A DNA stretch of 64,000 nt from Mucilaginibacter rubeus (GTDB lineage Bacteria; Bacteroidota; Bacteroidia; Sphingobacteriales; Sphingobacteriaceae), in contig NZ_CP043450.1 in assembly GCF_003286415.2 (NCBI RefSeq), positions 5,890,001 through 5,954,000 of the forward strand. The letters run 5' to 3'. Position 1 is the stretch's first letter. The number at the start of each line of letters is the position of its first letter. A program made the position numbers and the translations under genes. The notes beneath the pieces are model-generated. The model saw nothing but the letters and a program-made list of their open reading frames with translations. It had not been told where the DNA came from and did no database searches. Shown piece by piece: positions 7,929 through 17,847 of this stretch.

Positions 7929-9437
7929 TTACTTCAAAACAAAGCATGAGGAAGGACTGGTTTTATCATTATAAACATTGCTGAGCTGTGCCGGGCCCGA
8001 AGCGGAATCAAAAACCATGATATTGTTTTCGCCAGCTACAAAATGCGGCCATGGCGCACCGTTTACATCGCCGGGAGCTTTGCCTTTGATAAAGTTTACC
8101 CAGTTTTGGTGTATCTGTTGTGCCAGTTTCAATTCTGCCGGGTTAAAGTTATTCTTTCCGGGTAAAAACCATACATAGCCTAATTCATCTGCATGGGTAG
8201 CGCCTGTACCATCGCGCTTATAATCAAAGCGGAACATCCAGGTATGATTACCCGCCCTCGACAGCGCATTAGCCAACCGGTAACTATGCATCTGGTACAT
8301 ATATTGGGTAAGTACTTTTATGGCAGCGCTATCAACACCCTGTTTTTTTGCTTCAGTTTCAAAGTTCGATAAAACGTAGCGATAGTTATCGCCAAACCAA
8401 CCATACAGCACCGTGCTATCAGGATGGTTAAGTCGTTTATCAAAACCCATAAACATTTTGCTCTCAAACTTATTGGTACCTATCAGGAAGCGTACTTTAT
8501 CATTCTTGTTTTTGCGGATATATTGATACGGATCTTCTGAAATAACCGAGCCATCTATCACCGGGCCAAAATAATTGGTACCCTGTGCCCCATTGCTAAT
8601 TTCTGCCTGTGCTGCAATAAGTTTTTCGGCGGATATTTTAAGCAGATCGGCAGGTTTGGTAACACCCAACTGGGTCATTAGCCGCTGCCTGATGCCTTTA
8701 GCAGTGACCGAATCGCGGATACATTGCACCGCGCCACTCTCCAAAATCTGCTGGTTAAAATAGCCTTTAGCTTGTGGTGTTGCCAACAAAGCGCTGGTAA
8801 GTTTAGCACCGGCCGATTCGCCCATTACAGTAACTTTAGCGGCATCGCCCCCCAAAGCGGCAATATTTTGTTTGATCCATTTAAGGGCCATGATCAAATC
8901 AAGCAGGCCGTTATTACCCGATGATTGATAAGCTTTGTTTACATCCCCCAAATACATAAAACCAAAAACACCGAGGCGGTAATTGATGGTCACCGTTACA
9001 ACGCTGTCGTCATCGGCAAAGGCGTGACCATTCATACCCATACCCGAACCGCCCGTAAGCGAACCACCATGCACCCAAACCAGTACCGGAAGTTTGGCTT
9101 CCTTTGATGTTGTAGGTGTATATACATTTAAAGACAGGCAATCTTCACTCCCTTTCAATCCGCCCTGACCGCCGCCTTGTGATGCCGGACTGCCAAACTT
9201 TTCGCACGAAAGCGTGTCTTTCCACGAGGTCATGGGTTGCGGCGGCATAAAACGTAACGCACCAACAGGAGGCTTGGCATACGGAATACCTTTGAATACT
9301 AAGGTCGGCCCTTCCTCTATGCCCCTGATCCATCCACCCGATACCCTGGTTGCAACTGTTTGCGCACTACTATCAAATGCAAGGACAATACCCAGCAAAA
9401 AAACGAAAGCGGTTACTGAATGGACAAAACTTTTCAT
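7929..9437 (-). CDS. Secreted type B carboxylesterase
   Basis: A 502-residue alpha/beta-hydrolase of the carboxylesterase (PF00135) family with an N-terminal signal peptide ending in SSAQ. The oxyanion loop is WVHGGSLTGG (about 121-130). The nucleophile is Ser208 in GESAG. The acid is probably the Glu of GTNKFES and the catalytic His lies in THADELGYVW. It should hydrolyse ester bonds in the periplasm or outside the cell; substrate cannot be read from sequence. A second, diverged family member lies at 60354-61889. The gene stands alone between a spacer and the dehydrogenase at 9534. Confidence 0.9.
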   Translation of the reverse strand: MKSFVHSVTAFVFLLGIVLAFDSSAQTVATRVSGGWIRGIEEGPTLVFKGIPYAKPPVGALRFMPPQPMTSWKDTLSCEKFGSPASQGGGQGGLKGSEDCLSLNVYTPTTSKEAKLPVLVWVHGGSLTGGSGMGMNGHAFADDDSVVTVTINYRLGVFGFMYLGDVNKAYQSSGNNGLLDLIMALKWIKQNIAALGGDAAKVTVMGESAGAKLTSALLATPQAKGYFNQQILESGAVQCIRDSVTAKGIRQRLMTQLGVTKPADLLKISAEKLIAAQAEISNGAQGTNYFGPVIDGSVISEDPYQYIRKNKNDKVRFLIGTNKFESKMFMGFDKRLNHPDSTVLYGWFGDNYRYVLSNFETEAKKQGVDSAAIKVLTQYMYQMHSYRLANALSRAGNHTWMFRFDYKRDGTGATHADELGYVWFLPGKNNFNPAELKLAQQIHQNWVNFIKGKAPGDVNGAPWPHFVAGENNIMVFDSASGPAQLSNVYNDKTSPSSCFVLK

Positions 9438-9533
9438 GGCTTATTAAAGGTTAAAGCAAACAATGGTTGCCCGGCCCTAAAATAGCTTTAATAGCAATAA
9501 GTCCGCGGGTATTTGGCTTATGTATTGATTTAT

Positions 9534-11279
9534 TTACTTCTCTTCCCTCACCTTTTTAACCTCGGCGGCAGTAACCAGGCTACTGTTATTACCAAAATTA
9601 TTGCGGATATAAGTTAGCACCGCCGCAATATCAGCATCGCTTAAAAAATTATGCTTAGGCATAGCGCTGTTATAAGGATGATTTTTCACTTTTATGGGCC
9701 CTTCCAGGCCATTCAGCACCACTCTTATAGCCAGGTCTTTTTCCATAAACTTACCACCGGTAACCCATTCCGACCCGCTGAGCGGCGGGATCATATTGCC
9801 ATCGCCTTTACCATTTTTTTGATGGCAACTGGCGCAATAGGTGGTATATACTTTAGCGCCGCCTTTCAGCATTCCTGTTTGCAAATCGCTTTTTAAAACA
9901 TCAGGAAGCCTGAAGCCGGGCAGCTTTTTACGCAGTTCCATTTTGGCAAGCTCGGCTTTACCGAATGACGCTTTATTACCCGTGTACGAGATCTTCCAAA
10001 TCTTACCTTCTTCCGTTTCGCTGATATACAGTGAACCATCAGGCCCCATGGCCAAACCCATTGGCCGATACTTAGCATCGCTTACGCTCACTACTGTATT
10101 TTTCCCGGTAAAGCCATCAGCAAATATCTCCCAAGGCCCAAAGGGCTTTCCGTTTTTAAAAGGCACAAAGCATACAAAAAAACCGGCCTGCGGGTAAGGC
10201 GACCTATTGGTTGAGCCGTGAAAAGCGATAAAAGCCCCGTTCTTATACCTCGCCGGAAACTGATTGCCGGTATAAAACAACAAATCGTTGGGGGCCCAAT
10301 GCGCCGGGAAAGCCATAATGGGCTGCGTATATTTTGCGCCGTTGCCTGCCTTTATCCCATCACCACCATATTCCGGGTTCAGGAGTTTTTTCTTTTTAAT
10401 AGGGTCATAATAATAATATGGCCAGCCTACATCGGTACCCTTTTTTACTTTGATGAACTCTTCGGCAGGCAGTACCGCGCTTTGCCAGGCACTGAATATT
10501 TTAGGAAACTGTAAACGCAGATCATCGCGACCGTGGGCTACAACATACAAACAACTATCGGCGGTATTCCAATCCATAGCCACTACGCTTCGCAAACCTG
10601 TGGCATACCGAATGCCATCAGCCTGTGTTTGATTGGGTTTAGCTTCATCAAACTGCCAGATGCCGCCGTACTGTTTCAATAACGGGCAGCCTTTAATCCC
10701 TTTTGAACCAGGAACCCTGTTTTGCACCTGGCAGGCATTTGATGGCGCACCGTACGCTACGTACATATGCCCTGCATTATCAAAAGCGAGCGGTTTGGCA
10801 TCATGTTCATGCGGAGCTGTGGCGTCATGCAATATCAGTTCGAGCGGAGCATCTGGTACCAGTGTTCGCGGATTTAGTTTTACGCGATAGACATTAACCT
10901 CCGAACTAAAATACAGATAACCTTTATGCACCCGCATCCCGGTACCATACGGGCCTTTATCTTCATAATTGGCAAATTTTTTAATGATATCAGCATGGCC
11001 ATCCCCATTAGTATCCCGCAGGGCAACGTTGCCACCAACAGAATCAGGAAAACGGAGCTTTACGTAAACATCGCCATTAGTATTAACGGCGATATGGCGG
11101 GCGCGACCTTCTAAACTATCAACTACGGTTACAGCTTTAAACTTACCGGGCAGGAACAAACCGGCATTAGCGGTATCCTTGGCAGGCAGAACACTTTTTT
11201 TGCCGACGTTTTTAAAACTGATCACTAAAAGCGCGCAGAGCACCAGCATCACGCCGGTCACTGTTTTTTTGTTTTTCAT
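9534..11279 (-). CDS. PQQ-type sugar (sorbosone/glucose) dehydrogenase fused to cytochrome c
   Basis: The start MKNKKTVTGV at 11279 gives a normal signal peptide; an in-frame ATG at 11333 would add 18 residues and is less likely. The first 440 or so residues are a six-bladed beta-propeller of the soluble glucose/sorbosone dehydrogenase type, with segments such as RDDLRLQFP and DVGWPYYYYDP. The last 110 residues are a class I cytochrome c with CASCH near residue 480 binding haem and the Met of SAMPKH as probable sixth ligand. The fusion suggests periplasmic oxidation of a sugar or alcohol with electrons passed directly to the respiratory chain. Substrate and cofactor are inferred from the family. 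Confidence 0.85.
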   Translation of the reverse strand: MKNKKTVTGVMLVLCALLVISFKNVGKKSVLPAKDTANAGLFLPGKFKAVTVVDSLEGRARHIAVNTNGDVYVKLRFPDSVGGNVALRDTNGDGHADIIKKFANYEDKGPYGTGMRVHKGYLYFSSEVNVYRVKLNPRTLVPDAPLELILHDATAPHEHDAKPLAFDNAGHMYVAYGAPSNACQVQNRVPGSKGIKGCPLLKQYGGIWQFDEAKPNQTQADGIRYATGLRSVVAMDWNTADSCLYVVAHGRDDLRLQFPKIFSAWQSAVLPAEEFIKVKKGTDVGWPYYYYDPIKKKKLLNPEYGGDGIKAGNGAKYTQPIMAFPAHWAPNDLLFYTGNQFPARYKNGAFIAFHGSTNRSPYPQAGFFVCFVPFKNGKPFGPWEIFADGFTGKNTVVSVSDAKYRPMGLAMGPDGSLYISETEEGKIWKISYTGNKASFGKAELAKMELRKKLPGFRLPDVLKSDLQTGMLKGGAKVYTTYCASCHQKNGKGDGNMIPPLSGSEWVTGGKFMEKDLAIRVVLNGLEGPIKVKNHPYNSAMPKHNFLSDADIAAVLTYIRNNFGNNSSLVTAAEVKKVREEK

Positions 11280-11501
11280 TTTTGATGCGAACAGGTTAAT
11301 GCAAAAACGGAGCCATCGCTTAAAAAGCAACATCCTGCTATAAAAGCAATTTCGACGGTAAATGTTTAGGTAAGATTTTATTTTTTATGCTGAATAAGGT
11401 TCAAGAGCAGGCAACACCGGTTTAATCCAACATTCCGGCCTCGAAATCTTTTTTGATATTCGCACCGGTAAAAATCTTATCTTTTCACAAAACAGATATT
11501 C

Positions 11502-12818
11502 ATGCCCGAAACGCTCTCCGAAAAAAACAAATTAGGCCTGTGGACCAGCACCTCGCTGGTGATTGGTAACATGATAGGTGCAGGTATTTTCCTGATGCCG
11601 GCTGCTATGGCGTCATTTGGGAGTATTGGCTTGCTGGGTTGGGTATTTTCGGCAATAGGTTCATTTTTCCTGGCAAAAGTTTTCAGTAACCTGAGCAAAT
11701 TACTACCGCATGCTACCGGCGGTCCATACGCCTATACCCGTGATGGCCTGGGCGACTTTATAGGTTTTTTAGTGGCCTGGGGATATTATCTTGCGGTAGC
11801 CTGCGCCAACGCTGCTATCACCATATCCTTTGTTAGCGCTTTAAGTACCTTTTTTCCGGTGTTGGGCAGCAGCAGTTTTATCGCGGTAGCAACCGGTTTG
11901 TGTTCTATATGGCTATTGGCCTATATTAACACTTTGGGTGTTGTAGCAGGGGGAAAACTTCAACTTGTTACCACCATTCTAAAAGTATTGCCTTTATTGT
12001 TAGTGGCTATTGGCGGCTTGTTTTTTATTAAAGCTGCAAACTTCAGCCCTTTTAACACCAGCGGTAGCGGCATCATAAGCGCGTTACAGGCTACAGCTAC
12101 AATGACGATGTTCGCGTTCATTGGCATTGAAAGCGCCACCGTGCCGTCAGGAAGTGTAGCCAATCCCGAAAAAACGGTAGCCAGGGCAACCATGCTCGGG
12201 CTGCTCATCACTACATTTATTTATATCCTGGGTAGTGTAAGTGTTATTGGTATTATCCCGGCGGCACAGTTGCAAAAATCACTTACCCCATATGCCGATA
12301 CCGCCGTGATCATTTATGGCAGCAATGCCCGGTATTGGGTAAGCGCCGGTATTGCCATAGCCGCTTTTGGTTCACTTAACGGCTGGACATTATTGCAGGG
12401 ACAAGTGCCCTATGCCATTTCAAAAGACAAGCTCTTCCCTCCCATTTTCAGCCGGACTAATAAAAAGGGCGTACCTTATATGGGTATCATTATCAGCAGT
12501 ATTATGGTATCGCTGTTCATGACCATGAATTACACCAAGGGCCTGGTGGCACAGTTTAAATTTCTGCTGCTGCTTTCATTACTAAGTGTGTTGATCCCTT
12601 ACTTGTTGTCGGCAGCGGCTTACCTTGTTATAAGGGTAAGAAAAACCCCGCAGGCAGGCGGTTGGGCTGGCGCTATCATGCTGGCTATATTGGCATTCGG
12701 ATATTCACTCTGGGCTATAGCCGGTGCCGGACAGGAAGCTGTTTATTATGGCTTTTTATTATTACTGGCAGGGATCCCGTTTTATGTTTGGGCGGCATTC
12801 AGGAAAAAGGCGGAGTGA
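11502..12818 (+). CDS. APC-superfamily amino-acid permease (AdiC/YjeH-like)
   Basis: A 438-residue protein with about twelve transmembrane helices. The first helix carries the substrate-backbone motif GNMIGAGIF (about 22-30), and GGPYAYTRDGLG follows in the loop to helix three, both typical of AdiC-like transporters. It probably exchanges or imports an amino acid or polyamine. A promoter-like TTTG (11452) and TATCTTTT (11478) precede it. It converges on the GH92 gene, with a family A repeat in between. Substrate is not predictable. Confidence 0.88.
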   Translation: MPETLSEKNKLGLWTSTSLVIGNMIGAGIFLMPAAMASFGSIGLLGWVFSAIGSFFLAKVFSNLSKLLPHATGGPYAYTRDGLGDFIGFLVAWGYYLAVACANAAITISFVSALSTFFPVLGSSSFIAVATGLCSIWLLAYINTLGVVAGGKLQLVTTILKVLPLLLVAIGGLFFIKAANFSPFNTSGSGIISALQATATMTMFAFIGIESATVPSGSVANPEKTVARATMLGLLITTFIYILGSVSVIGIIPAAQLQKSLTPYADTAVIIYGSNARYWVSAGIAIAAFGSLNGWTLLQGQVPYAISKDKLFPPIFSRTNKKGVPYMGIIISSIMVSLFMTMNYTKGLVAQFKFLLLLSLLSVLIPYLLSAAAYLVIRVRKTPQAGGWAGAIMLAILAFGYSLWAIAGAGQEAVYYGFLLLLAGIPFYVWAAFRKKAE

Positions 12819-12846
12819 GGATTATATAAATAAAAAAGGCGGGAAT

Positions 12847-12965
12847 GCGCGATTCCCCTCTTGAGAGGGGTGTAGGGGTGTGTTTTTGCGATGATACTTA
12901 AATCGTACAAACACACCCCTGCTATCGCTCATTCCCGCCGCGCCCCCTCTCAAGAGGGGAAATTT
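12847..12965. repeat. Family A palindromic repeat, copy 1
   Basis: Left end CCCCTCTTGAGAGGGG, right end CCCCTCTCAAGAGGGG: perfect 16-bp terminal inverted repeats that can each also fold alone. Inside is a second inverted pair, GGGGTGTGTTT and AAACACACCCC-like. It lies between two convergent genes, where it could end both transcripts. Other copies are at 26453, 47014 and 54681, with variants at 3020 and 15320. Confidence 0.8.
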
Positions 12966-15248
12966 TTATTTCTCTTTATCGTTGCTCATTGAATAAGGCA
13001 CATCGGCATCTTTTGTACCGCGGTCTTTGTTCGGAGTGGCCTGCATATCAAAATCAAGCACGGCGCCGTTTAACAAACCTTTGTGGCTTAACCAGTTATT
13101 GCTGTATGGTTTACCGTCAACTGTAAGTGTATTTACATACCTGTTTTCGTCGCTGTTTTTTGGCGCGTTGATGGTTATGGTTTTACCGTTCTCTAAATTA
13201 ACAGTCACTTTTTTGAATAGCGGGGCACCTAATACATATTGGTCGCTGGCCGGGGTTACCGGGTAAAAGCCCATGGCCGAGAAAATGTACCATGCAGATG
13301 TTTGACCGTTATCCTCATCACCGCAATAACCATCTGGTGTAGCCCTGTAAAGTCTGTTCATGGCTTCACGAACCCAATATTGAGTTTTCCATGGCTGGTT
13401 TGCGTGATTGTAAAGATAGATCATGTGTTGAATTGGCTGATTACCATGAGCGTACTGGCCCATACCGGCAATCTGCATTTCACGGATCTCATGGATCACG
13501 CCGCCATAGTAGCTATCGTCAAATACCGGAGGCATTTCAAATACCGAATCCAGTTTGGCTGCAAATTGTTGCTTGCCGCCCATCAGGTTTATTAAACCCT
13601 GAATATCATGGAACACGCCCCAGCTGTAGTGCCAGCTGTTACCTTCGGTAAAGGCATCGCCCCATTTAAACGGATTAAAAGGAGTTTCAAAAGTACCATC
13701 CTGGTTTTTACCGCGCATCAATTTAGTTTGTGGGTCGAACAGGTTGCGGTAGTTCTGGCTGCGTTTTTTGTAGACTTCGATTTCCTTTTTAGGTTTGCCA
13801 AGGGCTTTACCTAACTGATAAATCGCAAAATCGTCATAAGCATACTCTAAAGTACGGGCAGCATTTTCGTTGATTTTTACGTTGTATGGCACGTAACCTA
13901 AAGTGTTATAATATTGAACCCCACGACGACCGGTTGCATTAGGGCCTTCGTTGTTAGCACCGTGTTTAAGCGCCTGGTATAAAGTTTCGATATCATAACC
14001 ACGCAGGCCTTTCAGGTAAGCTTCAGCAACTACCGACGCCGAGTTATTACCGATCATACAATCTGCATAACCAGGGCTCGACCATTCAGGCAACCAACCG
14101 CCTTCTTTATAATCATTGATCAGGCCTTCCTGCATCTCCTTACTGATAGATGGGTAAACCAAATTCAGGAAAGGATAAAGCGCCCTGAAAGTATCCCAGA
14201 AACCGGTACCGGCAAAAAGGTATCCCGGTGCAACTTTTCCATTGAACGGGCTGTAGTGTACATTTTGTCCGTTAGCATCAACCTCGTACATTTTGTTAGG
14301 GAAAAACAGCATACGGTAAAGGCTGCTGTAAAAAGTACGGGTTTGATCGATGGTGCCACCTTCAACGTTCAAACGGCTCAGGGTTTTGTTCCAGGTATCT
14401 TTAGCTTTTTGGCAGGTTGCAGCAAAATCATCGTTACCTAATTCACGTTTCAGGTTGAGTTCGGCCTGCTCAATGCTGATAAATGACGAAGCAACTTTCA
14501 AATGAACTTTTTCACCTTTGGCAGTTTTCAGGGTGATCACCGCGCCGGCATGATCGCCGGTATACTCCAACTGGCCTGCATCTTTCTTCCAGTCGTGCCA
14601 TGCTGATGCCAGCGCAAATGGTTTATCTACATAAATAACAAAGTAGTTTTTGAAATTAGCCGGTACAGCACCGCTGTTCTTAGCACTATAACCGATGATC
14701 TTTTGCTCTCCAGGGATGATCTTTACATAAGAGCCTTTATCAAAAGCATCAATTACAATGTGCGAACTGTCACTTTTAGGGAAAGTGAACTGGAAACTTG
14801 CAGCACGCTCGGTAGGTGTAATTTCTGTTGTTACATCATAATCGGCCAGGTAAACGCTATAGTAATATGGTTTTGCAGTTTCGGCTTTGTGCGAGAACCA
14901 GCTGGCGCGATCTTTTTCATCGAGCTTTAGTTTGCCCGTTTCCGGGAAAACAGAAAACATACCGTAGTCATTCATCCATGGCGATGGCTGGTGCGTTTGT
15001 TTAAAACCGAGGATCTTATCGGCATCATAGGTATACTGCCATCCGTTACCCATGGTTCCGGTTTGTGGTGTCCAGAAGTTCATACCCCATGGCAGTGCTA
15101 CTGCCGGGTAAGTATTACCGTTGGATAACGACGGCTTTGATTGTGTACCCATGAGCGGGTTGATCAGATCGGCAGGTGACGACACCTTTTCTTGTGCCGA
15201 AAGTGCTGCCGGTAAAAAGGCAAACGCCAGGAGAAGTAACTTTTTCAT
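12966..15248 (-). CDS. GH92 family alpha-mannosidase
   Basis: A 760-residue secreted glycosidase (signal peptide ending LSAQ). Family signatures run through it: NPLMGTQS and NGNTYPAVALPWGMN at the N-terminus, GTGFWDTFRALYPFLN, HEIREMQIAGMGQYAHGNQP, and GDEDNGQTSAWYIFSAMGFY near the C-terminus, which holds the catalytic acidic residues of GH92. These enzymes are calcium-dependent exo-acting alpha-mannosidases (alpha-1,2 and related linkages). It is the last gene of the SusCD locus, separated from the preceding gene by a terminator and a repeat, so it may have its own promoter. Confidence 0.95.
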   Translation of the reverse strand: MKKLLLLAFAFLPAALSAQEKVSSPADLINPLMGTQSKPSLSNGNTYPAVALPWGMNFWTPQTGTMGNGWQYTYDADKILGFKQTHQPSPWMNDYGMFSVFPETGKLKLDEKDRASWFSHKAETAKPYYYSVYLADYDVTTEITPTERAASFQFTFPKSDSSHIVIDAFDKGSYVKIIPGEQKIIGYSAKNSGAVPANFKNYFVIYVDKPFALASAWHDWKKDAGQLEYTGDHAGAVITLKTAKGEKVHLKVASSFISIEQAELNLKRELGNDDFAATCQKAKDTWNKTLSRLNVEGGTIDQTRTFYSSLYRMLFFPNKMYEVDANGQNVHYSPFNGKVAPGYLFAGTGFWDTFRALYPFLNLVYPSISKEMQEGLINDYKEGGWLPEWSSPGYADCMIGNNSASVVAEAYLKGLRGYDIETLYQALKHGANNEGPNATGRRGVQYYNTLGYVPYNVKINENAARTLEYAYDDFAIYQLGKALGKPKKEIEVYKKRSQNYRNLFDPQTKLMRGKNQDGTFETPFNPFKWGDAFTEGNSWHYSWGVFHDIQGLINLMGGKQQFAAKLDSVFEMPPVFDDSYYGGVIHEIREMQIAGMGQYAHGNQPIQHMIYLYNHANQPWKTQYWVREAMNRLYRATPDGYCGDEDNGQTSAWYIFSAMGFYPVTPASDQYVLGAPLFKKVTVNLENGKTITINAPKNSDENRYVNTLTVDGKPYSNNWLSHKGLLNGAVLDFDMQATPNKDRGTKDADVPYSMSNDKEK

Positions 15249-15319
15249 TTATTATTTTGGGTGCTTTATTTTCAAATCATTACATGATTTAGTACTCAAA
15301 GAAATTTAAAGTGGGGGAT

Positions 15320-15445
15320 TGCGCGATTCCCTCCCCTGGGAGGGTGTAGGGAGGGGTTAACTGCTATGCATATTCGCTTAGCGAGACATATAACCCCTCC
15401 CTGCCACTTCACATCCTAACACACCCCTCCCAAGGGAGGGAACTA
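15320..15445. repeat. Family A-like palindromic repeat, variant
   Basis: The ends read TTCCCTCCCCTGGGAGGG and CCCTCCCAAGGGAGGGAA, an imperfect inverted pair, with inner GGGAGGGGTTA and TAACCCCTCCC arms. Size and layout match family A, but the core sequence differs. It lies between the GH92 gene and the upstream glycosidase-like gene. Confidence 0.7.
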
Positions 15446-15513
15446 TTTTTCTTTTCTCAATAACCGATGTTCAATACAAGGACAATTTTTTTGAGCGAAT
15501 GTACAGACCAAAC

Positions 15514-15552
15514 ATCAAAAAACTTCCGCACATGAAATTTCATGTACGGAAG
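15514..15552 (-). terminator. Intrinsic terminator after the glycosidase-like gene
   Basis: CTTCCGCACATGAAA/TTTCATGTACGGAAG forms a nearly perfect 15-bp stem. On the minus strand the hairpin is followed by six T residues. It lies 33 bases past the stop codon of the 728-residue protein, so most transcription of the SusCD operon should end before GH92. Confidence 0.75.
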
Positions 15553-15584
15553 CATAAACCAACTCTCTCTCAAAAAAGAATCTT

Positions 15585-17771
15585 TTACCATTTAATGCTC
15601 ACCTTAATACCATCGGGGCTGTTGGCGAAGCCCAGGTACAATGTGTTTGATGATTTATCCCATGAGGATTTTACATCAGTAATGGTTTTTCCTGTATTAT
15701 CGGTAACTACTGTTGCCTTTGGTTGCGCCGGTAACAAAATCCGGGCGCTGTTTAATGTATTGATTGGGCTTTTGGTTACAAAAGAGTAACTGTGAGCAGT
15801 GGTTGCCTCATCATAAACTCTTGAAGCAGACGTAAGCACTTTCGGCAGCTTTTTGTTAGGTACACGGTTCACCACATATAATAAAGCCTGCTCACCAGGA
15901 TTAATAGTTTTTTCGGCAAGTACCGGCAACTTCGGATCGAAAAGATCAATAACCGGGCCTTTAACAGTATATGGTTTGCTATCTGCATTTTCGTCCATGA
16001 CGGCAATTACGTCATAAGGGCCACGCTCCAGGTACATGCTATTTTTAAATGGCAGGGTACCGCCTTTAGCATCTTTTTCGTAAGCTTGTTTTACAGTTTT
16101 GATGAAGCTATCATCGTTACCGGCCTGCATTACATACTCTTTAGGGTTTTGCCTTAATACATAAACCGCGCCTTTACCTACGGCAAAACGCTGACCATCG
16201 CCGGTTGGGTTAATGCCTAACAGTTTAAACAGGTGCTCGGATGGAGCTTTAAAATTATTGCCTTTAGTATCCCACCATTCCATTACAGATTGGTACGGAT
16301 CGTCATCGCGGCCGGCATAGATCAATACGCCACCGTTTTTAACCCATTCGGCCAAATGCTCGTGAACCTCGGCCGATACCGGTTTCATGTTGGAGTAACT
16401 CATCACCAAAACTTTGATGTTCTTTAGCGATGCCGCGTAGCCAAGGTTTTCCATATGTACGGTTTGCACCGGAACACCACGTTTTACCAGCGGCAGGGTT
16501 TGGCCGTAAAAGTTGGAGAACTGCGGATCTTCAAAGCCGTTATGCGTAGGGAAACGCTGGAACATCAATGTATTGCTCATCAGTACACCAATGCCATTAA
16601 CGCCGGAAACTTTGTTTGATGAAACGGGCATATCATTCAGCGCGTTCACCATGATCTGCATCTGGGTTGAATAAAACTGCGGGATCAGTGTTTTTTCGTT
16701 AGTTCCCAATACCGGGTACGGATGCGTGTAGATCCGCTCCGGCCATGGCATTACTTCATAGTCGGCAACCATTGGGTACAACAATTTGGCGGTAAAGGTA
16801 GCCTGGTAGTTACGCTTGTAATCGCTCCAGTCGTGCACACGGTCCTCAATCGGGTCGGTAAGGAAAAACACCTTGCGGCCTGTTGGCGCGGTCATTGATA
16901 CCACCGAACCATATTCCAGAAACGCATTCTCGAATACCCGTTCTTTTCTTTCGCCGTTAAAATATGTAGGCTCACGTGAGGTGCCTGTCCATACCTGGGC
17001 AATATAGCCATCGATACCCGGTAATGAAGCCAAACTTGCTTCCGGACTAACAATTTGCCATGACGAGTAATTTACCAGCGAGTGCGTTGCAATGAACACT
17101 TTAATTTTCATGCCCTTGCTTTTGCCGTACTCTTTGGCGTATGATGATACCTGTTTTATAGTTTCGTAATACAGGTTATATTTTAGCTTATTTGATAGGT
17201 ATGTATTTTCAGCAGATGCATCCTGTGGTTTCCACGGGAAGCCGTAATATTTTTGCCATTGCTCTTTGAAGCCTGCACTGTAACCTGCACGGGCCCAAAA
17301 TTCAGGCTCTTCTAAAAAAATGTTGGTGATGCCTACGTCAATCACCCTTTTTACCACGGCGGTTTTCATGTATTCGATAAACGAATCATCGGGACACACA
17401 TAAGGCATATCCTTACCATGGAAAATGGTATCCCCTTTTTGTGTTACCTGTCCTACACCAAGATGGTTTTTACCATCCCATTTACCCAAAAAGTAATCTT
17501 TGTAATCGCCCCAGGCAATACCGGTCATGAAATTTACATCATAACCGCGGTCGCGCCATGATTTAACGCGTTGCTCAAAGGTCATGTTAGGATGATCATT
17601 AGTGCCATAAACAATAGCAATATCCGAGCGCACATCAATCTCAGGCCGCCATGGGCTGCTGGTTTGAAAAGCTGTTTTCTCTTTCAGCGATGCCGGCTTC
17701 GGGTTAGTTTCCTGTGCAAAAGCCCCGGCAGCAAATGCAAGTCCGCAACAAAAAAGTAGCGTGTTTTTCAT
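15585..17771 (-). CDS. Unassigned glycoside-hydrolase-like protein in the SusCD locus
   Basis: A 728-residue secreted protein (signal peptide ending GAFAQ). I cannot place it in a named family. Residues about 45-400 read like a TIM barrel, with acidic clusters typical of retaining glycosidases: FLEEPEFW (Glu154, Glu155, Glu157) and FFLTDPIEDRVHDW. Residues about 440-540 (IKVLVMSYSNMKPVSAEV, NGGVLIYAGRDDDPYQ) resemble the glutamine-amidotransferase-like second domain of GH42-type enzymes. A beta-rich C-terminus follows. The architecture is reminiscent of GH42 or GH164, and in this locus a mannose-containing substrate is plausible; both are inference. It follows the DUF3823 gene by 76 bases. 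Confidence 0.6.
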   Translation of the reverse strand: MKNTLLFCCGLAFAAGAFAQETNPKPASLKEKTAFQTSSPWRPEIDVRSDIAIVYGTNDHPNMTFEQRVKSWRDRGYDVNFMTGIAWGDYKDYFLGKWDGKNHLGVGQVTQKGDTIFHGKDMPYVCPDDSFIEYMKTAVVKRVIDVGITNIFLEEPEFWARAGYSAGFKEQWQKYYGFPWKPQDASAENTYLSNKLKYNLYYETIKQVSSYAKEYGKSKGMKIKVFIATHSLVNYSSWQIVSPEASLASLPGIDGYIAQVWTGTSREPTYFNGERKERVFENAFLEYGSVVSMTAPTGRKVFFLTDPIEDRVHDWSDYKRNYQATFTAKLLYPMVADYEVMPWPERIYTHPYPVLGTNEKTLIPQFYSTQMQIMVNALNDMPVSSNKVSGVNGIGVLMSNTLMFQRFPTHNGFEDPQFSNFYGQTLPLVKRGVPVQTVHMENLGYAASLKNIKVLVMSYSNMKPVSAEVHEHLAEWVKNGGVLIYAGRDDDPYQSVMEWWDTKGNNFKAPSEHLFKLLGINPTGDGQRFAVGKGAVYVLRQNPKEYVMQAGNDDSFIKTVKQAYEKDAKGGTLPFKNSMYLERGPYDVIAVMDENADSKPYTVKGPVIDLFDPKLPVLAEKTINPGEQALLYVVNRVPNKKLPKVLTSASRVYDEATTAHSYSFVTKSPINTLNSARILLPAQPKATVVTDNTGKTITDVKSSWDKSSNTLYLGFANSPDGIKVSIKW

Positions 17772-17847
17772 AGTTGTGTTTTGTTAAAACTGTGTTTGGG
17801 AGAGAACCACTCCCACGGCCCCTCCCTCACACAGGTATTATTTATTT

